A stretch of DNA of 64,000 nt, taken from contig QKGI01000074.1 of the NCBI GenBank assembly GCA_003250475.1, positions 1 through 64,000 on the forward strand. Reading direction: 5' to 3'. Both the position numbers and the translations under genes were made by a program. This document shows positions 18,151 through 28,295 of this stretch, piece after piece. A model generated the notes under the pieces. The model was not told where the DNA came from and did no database searches. It was given only the letters and a program-made list of their open reading frames with translations. This DNA is from Bacteroidota bacterium. Its GTDB lineage: Bacteria; Bacteroidota; Bacteroidia; Bacteroidales; VadinHA17. The first letter of the stretch is position 1. Each line of letters opens with the position of its first letter.

Positions 18151-19653
18151 TTGCATTCACAATATATCAACAAACCTAATCTGATCAGAATGAGAATCAA
18201 TCGCAGGAACTTTCTCCGTACAGCAGCTGTTGCAGGAGCAGGAACGGTCACCGCCGTTTCTGCCGCTTCATGTTCTCGTCGTGAGAGATCATCAGAGGTG
18301 ATGCCGGAAGTAAGAACGGCCGCCCTGGCAAGCCATAGTCAGCAATTCAATATGTCCGGGTATGCGGCAACACCGCTCGGAAAGGTACGGATAGGTTTTA
18401 TCGGGTTGGGTATGCGCGGCCCCGGTGCCGTTGAACGTATGTCGCACATAGAAGGAGTTGAGATAGCTGCCCTTTGTGATAAGTTTCCTGACAGGGTTGA
18501 TAAGATGCAGGCCCTGCTTTCAAAGCTGGGACTGCCGCAGGCAAAATCTTTCAGCGGCAGTGAGGAGATATGGAAAGAACTGTGTGACGATCCTGATATT
18601 GACCTGGTATATATATGCACACCCTGGGCCTGGCATACTCCAATGGCTGTCTATTCGATGGAAGCAGGGAAGCATGTGGCAGTAGAGGTGCCTGCAGCAA
18701 AAACAGTGGATGAATGCTGGCAACTGGTTGAGACATCAGAGAGAACAAGGAAACACTGCATGCAGCTTGAGAACTGCTGCTATGACTTTTTCGAGCTGCT
18801 GACACTTAATATGGCAAGACAGGGGCTGTTCGGAGATATCGTGCATGGTGAAGGTGCCTATATCCATGACCTGCGCTGGAGCTTTACCTATGACAAGAAT
18901 GGTTACGCCGACATGTGGCGCCTGAAGGAGAATGTTCGCAAAGGTAACCTGTACCCGACTCATGGACTGGGACCGGTATGCCAGGTCATGAATGTCAACA
19001 GGGGTGACCGGATGGAATATCTTACCTCAATGTCATCAAATGACTTCTCAATGGCATCAGAGCTGGCTCAGCTGGCAAAGGAGGATCCCTTCTATGAACC
19101 CTTTGCCGGTAAGGAGTACCGCGGTAACATGAATACCACACTGGTGAGGACTGCCATGGGCAGAAGTATCATGATCCAGCATGATGTCTCGAGCCCAAGG
19201 CCTTATTCCAGGATACACCTTGTCAGCGGAACAAAGGGTATTGCACGAAAGTGGCCTGCTCCCGCAAAAATAGCCCTGGGCCATTCCTGGCTTCCGGCAG
19301 AGGAGATGACAAAGCTGGAAGAGCAGTATACACCTGAGATCGTGAAAAGAGTGGGAGAGATGGCGAGGTCTATAGGTGGTCATGGAGGGATGGACTTTAT
19401 AATGGACTGGAGGCTGATAGACTGCCTTCGCAATGGATTACCTACTGATCAGGATGTCTATGACGCTGCGCTGTGGAGCGTTATTTCCCCTCTCAGTGAG
19501 TGGTCGGTGGCAAACAGGTCTTCATCCATTGATGTACCTGACTTTACATGTGGTTCATGGACGGCCAATATCCCTGTTGACCCCAACCTGAAGACAGGAG
19601 GAAATACCAGGGTGCTTGATCTGAGGGCAGGAGAGAATCAGCTTAATGTTTAA
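18151..19653 (+). CDS. Gfo/Idh/MocA-family oxidoreductase, GH109-like, Tat-signal lipoprotein-like
   Basis: Likely start 18190 (MRINRRNFLRTAAVAGAG, RR motif, SAASC); VRIGFIGLGMRGPGAVERM; EVPAAKTVDECWQLVE; YPTHGLGPVCQ as in GH109 enzymes. Confidence 0.85.
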   Translation: MHSQYINKPNLIRMRINRRNFLRTAAVAGAGTVTAVSAASCSRRERSSEVMPEVRTAALASHSQQFNMSGYAATPLGKVRIGFIGLGMRGPGAVERMSHIEGVEIAALCDKFPDRVDKMQALLSKLGLPQAKSFSGSEEIWKELCDDPDIDLVYICTPWAWHTPMAVYSMEAGKHVAVEVPAAKTVDECWQLVETSERTRKHCMQLENCCYDFFELLTLNMARQGLFGDIVHGEGAYIHDLRWSFTYDKNGYADMWRLKENVRKGNLYPTHGLGPVCQVMNVNRGDRMEYLTSMSSNDFSMASELAQLAKEDPFYEPFAGKEYRGNMNTTLVRTAMGRSIMIQHDVSSPRPYSRIHLVSGTKGIARKWPAPAKIALGHSWLPAEEMTKLEEQYTPEIVKRVGEMARSIGGHGGMDFIMDWRLIDCLRNGLPTDQDVYDAALWSVISPLSEWSVANRSSSIDVPDFTCGSWTANIPVDPNLKTGGNTRVLDLRAGENQLNV

Positions 19654-19679
19654 GGAGACTTCAGGTTCATATTGAGTGT

Positions 19680-21026
19680 CTAATCCCTGGCCAGAAGATC
19701 AATAATTGTCCTGCTCATGGCTGAAACGCCGGTGACATAGGCTGGCTCAAAGTCAGGAGCAAACTTACTGCTGTGAAGCGCGGGAAGCATGACCTCCTCT
19801 TCAACGCTTCCCCGGTATGCCGTGGGATTAACACCCCCCAGCCAGAACAGCGCTATTTTCACCTTTTCGGGTGTGCGGCCGTACTTGCCGAAATCTTCCG
19901 CCACAGTGGCGGGATCGACTCTTATTACGTTATCCTTTCCAAGAATATTGCTCATGGATATCACAGCCTTACCAACCAGCTCCTGATCATTTTCTACAGG
20001 AGGGGTGTCTTCATCATCAACCATGATCAACGGCCTCCTGTCCTCTTTAAGTCCTGCTGCTACTGCCTGACCATCAGCAATACGTCGCAGAGCGGTTATG
20101 ATCTGCCGGCAAACATCATCAGAGAAGAACCTGATGGTGAGCTTCATGTCAACCTCTTCGGGTATGATATTGTGTTTTGTGCCTCCGTGAACAGATCCGA
20201 CGGTTATGACTGCAGGAGAGACAGGATTTATCTCCCTGCTGACGATGGTCTGGTAATCAAGGATGATTTTTGCTGAGAGCACCACAGGATCTATCGTCTT
20301 ATGTGGCATCGCACCGTGTCCTCCAACACCGAACACCTTTATGTCAACAGATTTTACGCCGGCGAAGATTGGTCCCGGGCAATAGCCAACGGTCCCTGCC
20401 GGCAGGTCAGCACTTACATGATAGCAGAGAGCGTAGTCAGGCAGCGGGAATCTTGTATAGAGTCCATCCTCAATCATTTTACCTGATCCACCGCTGATCT
20501 CTTCAGCCGGTTGGGCAACGGCCACTATGGTGCCTTTCCACCTGCTCTTCAATGCCACAAGGGCGGAGAGTGTGCCATGCCACACCGTCATATGAAGGTC
20601 GTGACCGCATGCGTGCATCACTGGAGTCTCACCACCCTGCATGTCAGCAGCAACTGCCTCACTGGCCCATGGCAGGTCCGTAGCCTCCTTCACAGGCAGT
20701 GCATCCATATCGGTCCTTAACATGACAACAGGACCGTCACCGTTTCTGAGGACACCAACAACACCATTGCCGCCTACACCTGTTGCCACCTCAAAGCCCA
20801 TTTTTTTCAATGCCTGTGACATCTTCGCAGAGGTCCTGAACTCCTGCAGTGAAAGCTCCGGATTCTGATGCAGGTCAATATACATCTGCCAGGCTTCCTC
20901 AATAGATCCTTTAGCCTCTTTAACAACCAGTTCATTGACCTCCTGGCCGTTTACCGTCACGGTAAGGCTTATAAGCAGGAACAGCGTAAATTTGATAGGA
21001 TTATTCACTTGTTTGTCTTTATTCAT
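19680..21026 (-). CDS. M20-family amidohydrolase/peptidase, exported
   Basis: Signal peptide; LHQNPELSLQEFRTS; RTDMDALPVKE; MHACGHDLHMTV; GGHGAMPH. Confidence 0.93.
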   Translation of the reverse strand: MNKDKQVNNPIKFTLFLLISLTVTVNGQEVNELVVKEAKGSIEEAWQMYIDLHQNPELSLQEFRTSAKMSQALKKMGFEVATGVGGNGVVGVLRNGDGPVVMLRTDMDALPVKEATDLPWASEAVAADMQGGETPVMHACGHDLHMTVWHGTLSALVALKSRWKGTIVAVAQPAEEISGGSGKMIEDGLYTRFPLPDYALCYHVSADLPAGTVGYCPGPIFAGVKSVDIKVFGVGGHGAMPHKTIDPVVLSAKIILDYQTIVSREINPVSPAVITVGSVHGGTKHNIIPEEVDMKLTIRFFSDDVCRQIITALRRIADGQAVAAGLKEDRRPLIMVDDEDTPPVENDQELVGKAVISMSNILGKDNVIRVDPATVAEDFGKYGRTPEKVKIALFWLGGVNPTAYRGSVEEEVMLPALHSSKFAPDFEPAYVTGVSAMSRTIIDLLARD

Positions 21027-21141
21027 ACCAAAAGTAACAATATATTCGTGCAGGGTACAGAGCAGATAAAAAATATAAAAACCTTATCTGCTGACAAGTG
21101 TTTTTATTACCTTAGGTACCTTTATCATAACCCTATCTAAT

Positions 21142-23196
21142 ATGAAAAAGATTCTACTAACCGGAATAGTTGTATCAATGGGAATAGCACTAATAACATC
21201 GTGCGGGCAGACGGCAGACAAGCCAGCCCTTTCAGAGGAGTTTACCTATGAAGTAGACAGGTTTGAAGACATAAGTGTATTAAAATACAGGTTACCCGGC
21301 TTCGACAAATTGTCAGCCGGTGAGAAGGAATTCATATACTATCTTTCCGAGGCGGCCTTATGCGGGCGTGACATACTGTGGGATCAGAATTTCAGATATA
21401 ATCTTCTTATCAGGAAGACAATCGAAGCCGTTATGGCTTCATATGCCGGTGACCGTGATACTGATGAGTTTAAGGCTTTCATTACGTATGCGAAGAGGGT
21501 CTTTTTTGCAAACGGTATTCATCACCATTACTCTAATGATAAGTTTATCCCCGGTTTTTCAGAAGAATATTTCCTTCAGCTTGTCAGCGGCAGTGATGGC
21601 TCACTACTGCCTTTGAAGGAGGGTGAGACAGCAGGGGGACTGGCTTCCATGCTGGCACCGATCCTTTTTGATCCGTCTCTGTATGCAAAAAAGGTTGACC
21701 AGTCGGAGGGAGTTGATATGATAGTCTCATCTGCAAATAACTTTTATGAGGGGGTCACCCAGGCTGAAGTTGAAGCATATTACCTTTCTCTGTCCGACCC
21801 TTCTGACCCCCGGCCACTGTCATGGGGGTTGAATACCAAAGTTGTGAAAAAAGACGGGAAGGTGGTGGAGATACCCTATCGCAGCGGAGGCCTGTATGGC
21901 CCGGCGATAGACCAGATAGTAATGTGGCTCGAAAAAGCCCGTGATGTAGCGTTGAGTGAGAGCCAGAAGAAAGAACTGGAACTGCTCATCAGTTTTTATA
22001 AGACAGGCGATCTGAAGACCTGGGATGAGTATAATGTTATGTGGGCGGAAAATACGAGTCTCCCGGTGGATTATATAAACGGATTCATTGAAACATACGG
22101 TGACCCGCTGGGTCTTAAGGCCACCTGGGAGGGTGTCGTTGATTATAAGGATGTTGAGGCATCCAGGAGGACGGCCATTATCACAGGAAATGCACAGTGG
22201 TTTGAGGATAACTCTCCCATTGACCCGCAATACCGCAAGGAGAAGGTCAAAGGAGTGGCAGCCAGCGTAATAAATGTTGCCATGCTTGGAGGGGACTGTT
22301 ATCCGGCATCGCCTCTGGGTATCAACCTCCCGAACTCGAACTGGATAAGAACCGAAGCCGGATCGAAGTCGGTCACCCTGGCCAACATTACAGATGCGAA
22401 AGATATTGTGTCAAGAGGCAGTGGGTTCCTGGAAGAGTTTGCATATGACCAGGCTGAAATTGACAGAGCCGTGAAGTGGGCTTCACTGTCTGATGCCCTG
22501 CATACTGATTTGCATGAATGTATTGGCCATGCCAGCGGTAAGCTGGCTCCGGGAACCGATCCTAATGCTCTTAAAAACTATGCCTCACCCCTTGAGGAGA
22601 TGAGGGCTGACCTGTTTGCCCTATATTATATGATGGATCCTAAAATGACAGAATTAGGGCTTATGCCTTCCGGGGAAACTGCCAAAGCGGGTTATGACAA
22701 TTACATCCGTAACGGTCTCCTTACCCAGATAGTCAGGATCAGACCCGGCAAGGATATTGAACAGGCGCACATGAGATGCCGTTCAACAATTGCACACTGG
22801 GTTTTTGAAAAGGGGTTTGCTGACAATGTGATAGAGGTGGTGAAGCGCGAAGGGAAAACCTTTGCAACGATCACCGACTACCAGAAACTCAGGATTCTTT
22901 TCGGGCAGATGCTTAAAGAGGTGCAGAGAATAAAGTCTGAGGGTGATTTCGAAGCAGGAAAGAATATGATTGAAAATTATGGCGTAAAGATTGACAAGGA
23001 TTTGCATATGGAGATGCTTGCGAGGTACGAGAAACTCAACCTTGCTCCCTACAGCGGTTTTGTCAATCCGGTAATGACTCCGGTAACCGGCAAAAAAGGA
23101 AAGATCACCGATGTTCACATAGAATATTGCTCAGATTACCTGGACCAGATGCTGGAATACGGCAAAAAGTATTCCTTCCTTCCTGTAGTGCATTGA
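21142..23196 (+). CDS. Dipeptidyl-peptidase III-like zinc peptidase (family M49), lipoprotein
   Basis: HECIGH (HEXXGH) plus EEMRADLFALYY; signal with LITSCG lipobox. Confidence 0.9.
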   Translation: MKKILLTGIVVSMGIALITSCGQTADKPALSEEFTYEVDRFEDISVLKYRLPGFDKLSAGEKEFIYYLSEAALCGRDILWDQNFRYNLLIRKTIEAVMASYAGDRDTDEFKAFITYAKRVFFANGIHHHYSNDKFIPGFSEEYFLQLVSGSDGSLLPLKEGETAGGLASMLAPILFDPSLYAKKVDQSEGVDMIVSSANNFYEGVTQAEVEAYYLSLSDPSDPRPLSWGLNTKVVKKDGKVVEIPYRSGGLYGPAIDQIVMWLEKARDVALSESQKKELELLISFYKTGDLKTWDEYNVMWAENTSLPVDYINGFIETYGDPLGLKATWEGVVDYKDVEASRRTAIITGNAQWFEDNSPIDPQYRKEKVKGVAASVINVAMLGGDCYPASPLGINLPNSNWIRTEAGSKSVTLANITDAKDIVSRGSGFLEEFAYDQAEIDRAVKWASLSDALHTDLHECIGHASGKLAPGTDPNALKNYASPLEEMRADLFALYYMMDPKMTELGLMPSGETAKAGYDNYIRNGLLTQIVRIRPGKDIEQAHMRCRSTIAHWVFEKGFADNVIEVVKREGKTFATITDYQKLRILFGQMLKEVQRIKSEGDFEAGKNMIENYGVKIDKDLHMEMLARYEKLNLAPYSGFVNPVMTPVTGKKGKITDVHIEYCSDYLDQMLEYGKKYSFLPVVH

Positions 23197-23214
23197 GGAT
23201 AATTAAAAGTGTCT

Positions 23215-23652
23215 TTACTTTCTTAATTTCAGGGCCTCCTCATATAATATCCTGTCTTCTTTGGTCAGGGGCCTGGTTTCAAGGTAATGAGGCATGGAGT
23301 GTGTCTCGTCGTCAACGTGGATGAATGTGATGAAACCATCGACCATGGGTTTTGTGCTTCCTGATCTGGTGACTGAGACATATGCCACAAGGCTTGAGGT
23401 ACCGGTAAAGACTATTTTCGAGTCGAATTTAAGAACCTCACCAGGTCTGGCAGGAGTTGTAAAGTGCATGCCGTGGATCTTCAGGCATACTACATTCTTG
23501 GGATCAAGCAGGGTGGTGGCTGCGATGAACCCTGACTCAACGAACCATTCGGCCGTACGACCGGCAAAAAGAGTACCGTGATGATTCAGATCCTCACTCT
23601 TCACAAGACGCATGGTAATATTTGAAACCGGGTGATGTATCCTTTTAGTCAT
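23215..23652 (-). CDS. Acyl-CoA thioesterase (hotdog fold)
   Basis: MRLVKSEDLNHHGTLFAGRTAEWFVESGFIAA. Confidence 0.88.
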   Translation of the reverse strand: MTKRIHHPVSNITMRLVKSEDLNHHGTLFAGRTAEWFVESGFIAATTLLDPKNVVCLKIHGMHFTTPARPGEVLKFDSKIVFTGTSSLVAYVSVTRSGSTKPMVDGFITFIHVDDETHSMPHYLETRPLTKEDRILYEEALKLRK

Positions 23653-24844
23653 AGTATTTCTTGTTCATTCGTTCAGTTCTTCTGTTCTCTTTTGTAATGA
23701 GGTAAACCAGGTATATTGAAGTGATAATCAGGAGGCCGATAATGACATACTTAACAAGAAGGGAGAAATCGATGCCTTCAGAAACATGCCCTGGTGTTCC
23801 TGTAGAATGACCTACGTCTATCCCGAAAAGGTTTCTGACGATAAACAGCAGGAGGAAAGCTGACAATCCCGCTGCCACAGGTGTTGTTATCCACCCGGAG
23901 GCTATGCTTCCAAGTACCTTCACGTTGATGTTCCTTACCCCTTTGTACAAACCTATGCCCACGACCGCTCCAACGACCACCTGGGTACTTGAGACCGGAA
24001 CCAGTGGTATCGGAGGGAGTCCCAGCCTGACCATAAACGCAGAGAGCCATGTTGATGAGAAGATGAACAGAACGAGAGCCTGTGACATCACTACTACAAA
24101 TGCAGCTTCAGAAGAGAGTTCCAGGAGACTGCTGCCCACGGTCTCCATGACTTTCTTTGAATATGTCAGTATCCCGGCAGCAATTGCTATTGCACCGATG
24201 AAAAACAGCTGCTGCGCCCCGCTCAGGGTAAACAGTCCGAAGTTCGCTTCCTGCAGGGGTATGCTTGGTACGAACACTCCCATTACGTTGGCTATATTAT
24301 TGGCACCCAGGCTATAAGCACCAAATGCACCGGCAATCATAAGCCCAACCCTGAGATAGGACTCATATTTAAGCAGGTGCACCTTTATTCTTCTCCTGGT
24401 GACCTTTACAAGATGGTAGAGAGCATAAGCAAAGATTGCCCCCAGCACAGGACCGGTGATCCATGTTGCCACAATCTGTAACAGTGCACCGGTGTCAACA
24501 GCATTGGCGGTAAAAAAATTCCAGCCGATGATTGCTCCAACAATTGCCTGGGTGGTAGAGACCGGCAAGCCTGCTTTTGTCATGAAAAAAACAGTCAGAC
24601 CTGCTGCTAATGCCACGGTAAATGCCCCACCTACGGCATTCACACTGCCCAGTTGTCCCAGGGTATCAGATGCTCCGGAGCCCTGTATCACTGCACCGAG
24701 GATGACAAAGACAGAAGCAATCACGGCGGCCCTGGTGAAGGATATCATCCTTGATCCTACCGCGGATCCGAACACATTGGCAGCATCATTGGCGCCAAGA
24801 GTCCACCCGAGAAAAAGGCCACTGGTAAGAAAAAGGAAGATCAT
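23645..24844 (-). CDS. Inorganic phosphate transporter, PiT family
   Basis: GANDAANVFGSAVGSR; GLPVSTTQAIVGAIIGW; second half GANNIANVMG..PVSSTQVVVGAVVG. Confidence 0.95.
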   Translation of the reverse strand: MIFLFLTSGLFLGWTLGANDAANVFGSAVGSRMISFTRAAVIASVFVILGAVIQGSGASDTLGQLGSVNAVGGAFTVALAAGLTVFFMTKAGLPVSTTQAIVGAIIGWNFFTANAVDTGALLQIVATWITGPVLGAIFAYALYHLVKVTRRRIKVHLLKYESYLRVGLMIAGAFGAYSLGANNIANVMGVFVPSIPLQEANFGLFTLSGAQQLFFIGAIAIAAGILTYSKKVMETVGSSLLELSSEAAFVVVMSQALVLFIFSSTWLSAFMVRLGLPPIPLVPVSSTQVVVGAVVGIGLYKGVRNINVKVLGSIASGWITTPVAAGLSAFLLLFIVRNLFGIDVGHSTGTPGHVSEGIDFSLLVKYVIIGLLIITSIYLVYLITKENRRTERMNKKYYD

Positions 24845-24846
24845 GA

Positions 24847-25497
24847 TCAGAGCATTTGCCTTATAGACATCGAAGCAAGCAGGTCAGCTGCTGCCTGGGC
24901 AGAGTCGGATATATTCTCAATATGATGAATAATGTATCTGATATGAGCTTTCTCTGCCAGCGACAGTTCATTCATCTCATGAAAAACCTTTTTCTTTAAC
25001 TGAAATGCCGCCTTATCTGTCTCTCTCTCAAAGAAGTAGACCTTGATAAGCTTTTCACGGACGAGATGAGGTTCCCTGAAGAATGTTCTGGCAGCTGGTA
25101 TAAGCTCTTCGGCGGCATTTCCGGATACTTCCGCCAGTGATATGAACTCGTCTACCAGAGGTGAAGGTACATGAGGTATCTCAATATAAAACTCATTGAG
25201 GGACTTTTTGGCGGTGTCAATAATCTCATCAAGCTGCCAGAGCAGCTTTACCATCTCGCTCCTCTGCTGCGGGAGTATTGAGTGAACGATCATGTCATTT
25301 TCTATGCTCCTCTGCAGTTTGTCAGCTTTGCCCTCCATATCATCGATCTTTGCCAGATGATTCTGGAAGGCATTTTTATCACCTTTGGCATAGGCCTTGA
25401 CACCCTCCTTGAAAATAAGTATGCCTATTTCGATAGTGTCAAAAAACTCATCAATTCTTACTGTCAGTTCTCTTGTTGTACGGGTGAAAAGCGACAT
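24847..25497 (-). CDS. DUF47/PhoU-like accessory protein
   Basis: Helical 216 aa protein directly upstream of and co-oriented with the PiT transporter; MEGKADKLQRSIENDMI, IENISDSAQAAADLL. Confidence 0.88.
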   Translation of the reverse strand: MSLFTRTTRELTVRIDEFFDTIEIGILIFKEGVKAYAKGDKNAFQNHLAKIDDMEGKADKLQRSIENDMIVHSILPQQRSEMVKLLWQLDEIIDTAKKSLNEFYIEIPHVPSPLVDEFISLAEVSGNAAEELIPAARTFFREPHLVREKLIKVYFFERETDKAAFQLKKKVFHEMNELSLAEKAHIRYIIHHIENISDSAQAAADLLASMSIRQML

Positions 25498-25557
25498 ATT
25501 CCATGTTTGGTGTTGGTTAAGACAAATATATTAAGAAAAGAATTGCGCTTCAAAGGT

Positions 25558-26922
25558 TCAGAAATCAATAATTCTTTCTATACGGTGATTTTTAAGATAA
25601 CCCTTGATTATCACCTGTATGTCCCTGTTATCTGTTGCTGTCCGGATACACTCGTGAACAGCTGTCAGCCCGAATCCTACATCATTGATATTGAAGTAAC
25701 CGAAACCGGCATATTTCCCGTTTACGATCTTCACCGCAGACCGTTCTTCGTTATCACGGCCCCTGTCAATAATGAAGAAGTTTCTCTCCCTGAAGATAAA
25801 TTCGTCGAGTGCCATCAAAGCCCTCTCGTTGTATGATCCGGGCTCTTCTTCACCGCAGCAGGCTCCGCGGCACATACTTACCTGCCTGTGAAAACATGGA
25901 CCGTCAGTATCATACATGCCGCACAGTTTCTGGCACAGTCCGTAGTTATTGATTATCTGCTCCAGCTTGCTCCTTGCCCTGTCACGGGATGTGAAGAGCG
26001 ACAGCGGCACCTCATCGTCATTGACGTTACGGTATTCGAACCTTATATAGCCCTTGTCGTCTGTCCGACTGTAAATCCCCCAGCGGAAACCTGTTCTACG
26101 TTGTGCCCTGTTGAACAGAGGCTTGTTCTTTTTTATCTCAGCCGACTCGAGAAGCAGTGCTATCAGTTCACTGCCGGTGATCTCCCAGCTTATGTCAGCG
26201 ATCATGGAACGCATCTCCATCTCCCTGCCAGAGGTGTTGTTGGAGAGGTGACTGTTTATCCGCTGGTTCAGGTTACAGCTTTTACCAATATATATTATTT
26301 CGCCCTTCTCATCATGAAAATAATAGATGCCCGGATCTTCAGGTATGTCGGCCAGTTTGAGAAGATCAAGGGCAGGGTTCAACCGTGCGGCTTTCCTGTT
26401 CTTAATGAGGCTGCCCGTCTTAAGAGCCTTGTCTTTTTCAAGGAGTAACTCCAGCAACCTTACAGTGGCCAGGGCATCACCAGAAGCCCTGTGCCTTCCC
26501 GTGATCACTATACCCAGGTCGTTACACAGGTTGCCCAGGCTGTAGGAACGGTGACCGGGAAGCAGCCGTCTGCTCAGGGCCACTGTATCGAGAACTGTCC
26601 TTTTAAAATTGTACCCGAGCAGGCTGAATTCCTGTCTTATAAAGGCATAGTCAAATCTTGCGTTGTGAGCAACAAAGATATTTCCTTCAGTAAGTTCCAC
26701 TATCTTACGGGCTACCTCATAGAATTTAGGGGCATCCTCAACCATCTCATTGGTAATACCTGTTAACGAGGTTATAAAATAGGGGATATTGCGCTCAGGA
26801 TTGATTAACGTGGTGTATTCATCGATAATCCGTCTGCCGTCATGAATATATACGGCAATCTCGGTAATCTTCTCAAGCCTGGCACTCCCTCCGGTAGTCT
26901 CTATGTCAACAACAGCGTACAT
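25558..26922 (-). CDS. DEDDh exonuclease fused to GIY-YIG (UvrC/Cho-like) nuclease domain
   Basis: YAVVDIETTG..., VAHNARFDYAFIRQEF; then DPGIYYFHDEKGEIIYIGKSCNLNQRINSHL. Confidence 0.93.
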   Translation of the reverse strand: MYAVVDIETTGGSARLEKITEIAVYIHDGRRIIDEYTTLINPERNIPYFITSLTGITNEMVEDAPKFYEVARKIVELTEGNIFVAHNARFDYAFIRQEFSLLGYNFKRTVLDTVALSRRLLPGHRSYSLGNLCNDLGIVITGRHRASGDALATVRLLELLLEKDKALKTGSLIKNRKAARLNPALDLLKLADIPEDPGIYYFHDEKGEIIYIGKSCNLNQRINSHLSNNTSGREMEMRSMIADISWEITGSELIALLLESAEIKKNKPLFNRAQRRTGFRWGIYSRTDDKGYIRFEYRNVNDDEVPLSLFTSRDRARSKLEQIINNYGLCQKLCGMYDTDGPCFHRQVSMCRGACCGEEEPGSYNERALMALDEFIFRERNFFIIDRGRDNEERSAVKIVNGKYAGFGYFNINDVGFGLTAVHECIRTATDNRDIQVIIKGYLKNHRIERIIDF

Positions 26923-26998
26923 CCCTGCAGGAGCACTAAGATAATTACTTTTAACGCTACAGCGAATTATTCATAAATTTGCCCGGAAATGAATTACC

Positions 26999-27835
26999 AT
27001 GGGTTGCAGCGGTAAATACATCTATGCAGACGGTAATATCCTGCCTGCCGGTCATGATGAAGAGACCACACCAGGAGATGTATCGTTCTATGAAGTGATA
27101 AGGACCAGCAATGGCATTCCTCTCTTTTTTGACGACCACATGGAGCGGTTGAGCCGGGGGATATCCGCAAAATACAATATTGGCAATGATATCTCAGCCG
27201 AGGTAAGGAGGGGACTGGAGGCTATTCTCAGGAAAGAGTTCTTCTCTGAAATGAACATAAGGGTGACGGTCACCTTTTCGGGAAAGAGCTACTCATTACG
27301 CGTGTGTTACATTGAATCAGCCTACCCGGACGAAGAGATGATTAGTGAAGGTGTCAGCCTGGTCTTCTTTGATGCTGAACGATTTGATCCTGAAATAAAG
27401 ATGTTGAACAACAGCATCCGCCAGACGGTCAGGGAGAAACTGGCAAGGGAAAAAGCATATGAGGCCTTACTGGTGAACCATGAGGGTTTCATAACCGAGG
27501 GCAGCAGGTCTAATGTCTTCTTTGTCTCAAGGGAGGGGACCATTCATACTGCCCCTGACAGTATGGTTCTTTCGGGCATAACACGGAAATATGTGACCGA
27601 AATAATCAGAAAAGAGGGTTTGAGGATAATATATGAGCCTGTCAGGAAAGATGAAACAGGCCTTTACAGGTCGGCTTTTATCACAGGCACTTCACCAATG
27701 GTTCTTCCTGTCAGGAATATTGAAGGGAAGGAGTTTGAGGCCCATGATCCACTCATTATTAACCTGAGGAGAATGTACAGGGAGCTGGCTGATCAGAGCA
27801 TAAGGAGTTATAAGGCGGGTAAAAAAGAAGATTAA
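26999..27835 (+). CDS. Aminotransferase class IV (BCAT/ADC-lyase-like)
   Basis: FFDDHMERLSRG; EALLVNHEGFITEGSRSNVFFV; ITGTSPMVLPV. Confidence 0.88.
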   Translation: MGCSGKYIYADGNILPAGHDEETTPGDVSFYEVIRTSNGIPLFFDDHMERLSRGISAKYNIGNDISAEVRRGLEAILRKEFFSEMNIRVTVTFSGKSYSLRVCYIESAYPDEEMISEGVSLVFFDAERFDPEIKMLNNSIRQTVREKLAREKAYEALLVNHEGFITEGSRSNVFFVSREGTIHTAPDSMVLSGITRKYVTEIIRKEGLRIIYEPVRKDETGLYRSAFITGTSPMVLPVRNIEGKEFEAHDPLIINLRRMYRELADQSIRSYKAGKKED

Positions 27836-27839
27836 TCTG

Positions 27840-27847
27840 TATCTTTG
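27840..27847 (+). promoter_or_regulatory. Bacteroidota-type -7 box (TAnnTTTG)
   Basis: TATCTTTG, 18 bp upstream of the ATG at 27865. Confidence 0.5.
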
Positions 27848-27864
27848 CAAAAAAAGGACAACTA

Positions 27865-28152
27865 ATGGCAAGTATAAAAGACCTTAAGAAGGATATCGAT
27901 TATCTCTTTTTCGAGCTTATCTCCGATTGCTTCATGTTCACAAGCCTTCATGAAGGCCAGAAAAAAACTGCAGCCCAGGATCTGATAGAGGAGGCTGTCA
28001 GCATGCGCAATGAGTTCATTGACAGGGTTAATAATCCTGACGGCAAGGACAATCCGGTCCTTGTCAAGGCTTATTACAATACACTCCGGAAGGATCTTTT
28101 CGAAAAGGTGGACAGCTATTTTGAAAGGTTAAGCCAGATCACAAAGTCGTAA
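27865..28152 (+). CDS. Conserved-looking small helical protein, unknown
   Basis: 95 aa ORF with -7 box upstream; helical composition. Confidence 0.7.
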   Translation: MASIKDLKKDIDYLFFELISDCFMFTSLHEGQKKTAAQDLIEEAVSMRNEFIDRVNNPDGKDNPVLVKAYYNTLRKDLFEKVDSYFERLSQITKS

Positions 28153-28295
28153 CAGGATCGGACTGTCTGTCCCCGGCTGGCCGCATATAAGGCCTGTGAA
28201 CGGATGTTGTCCCGCTGGTTCAGCTATGGTCTTGCCAGACTTTACCCGGACTACCTGCGACATCTGGGCTATAAATACAATTGTTGTAAACCCCG

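Noticed and set aside
19773-20868. Multiple + strand ORFs opposite the M20 peptidase
   Set aside because: Antisense shadows of a gene with intact catalytic motifs.
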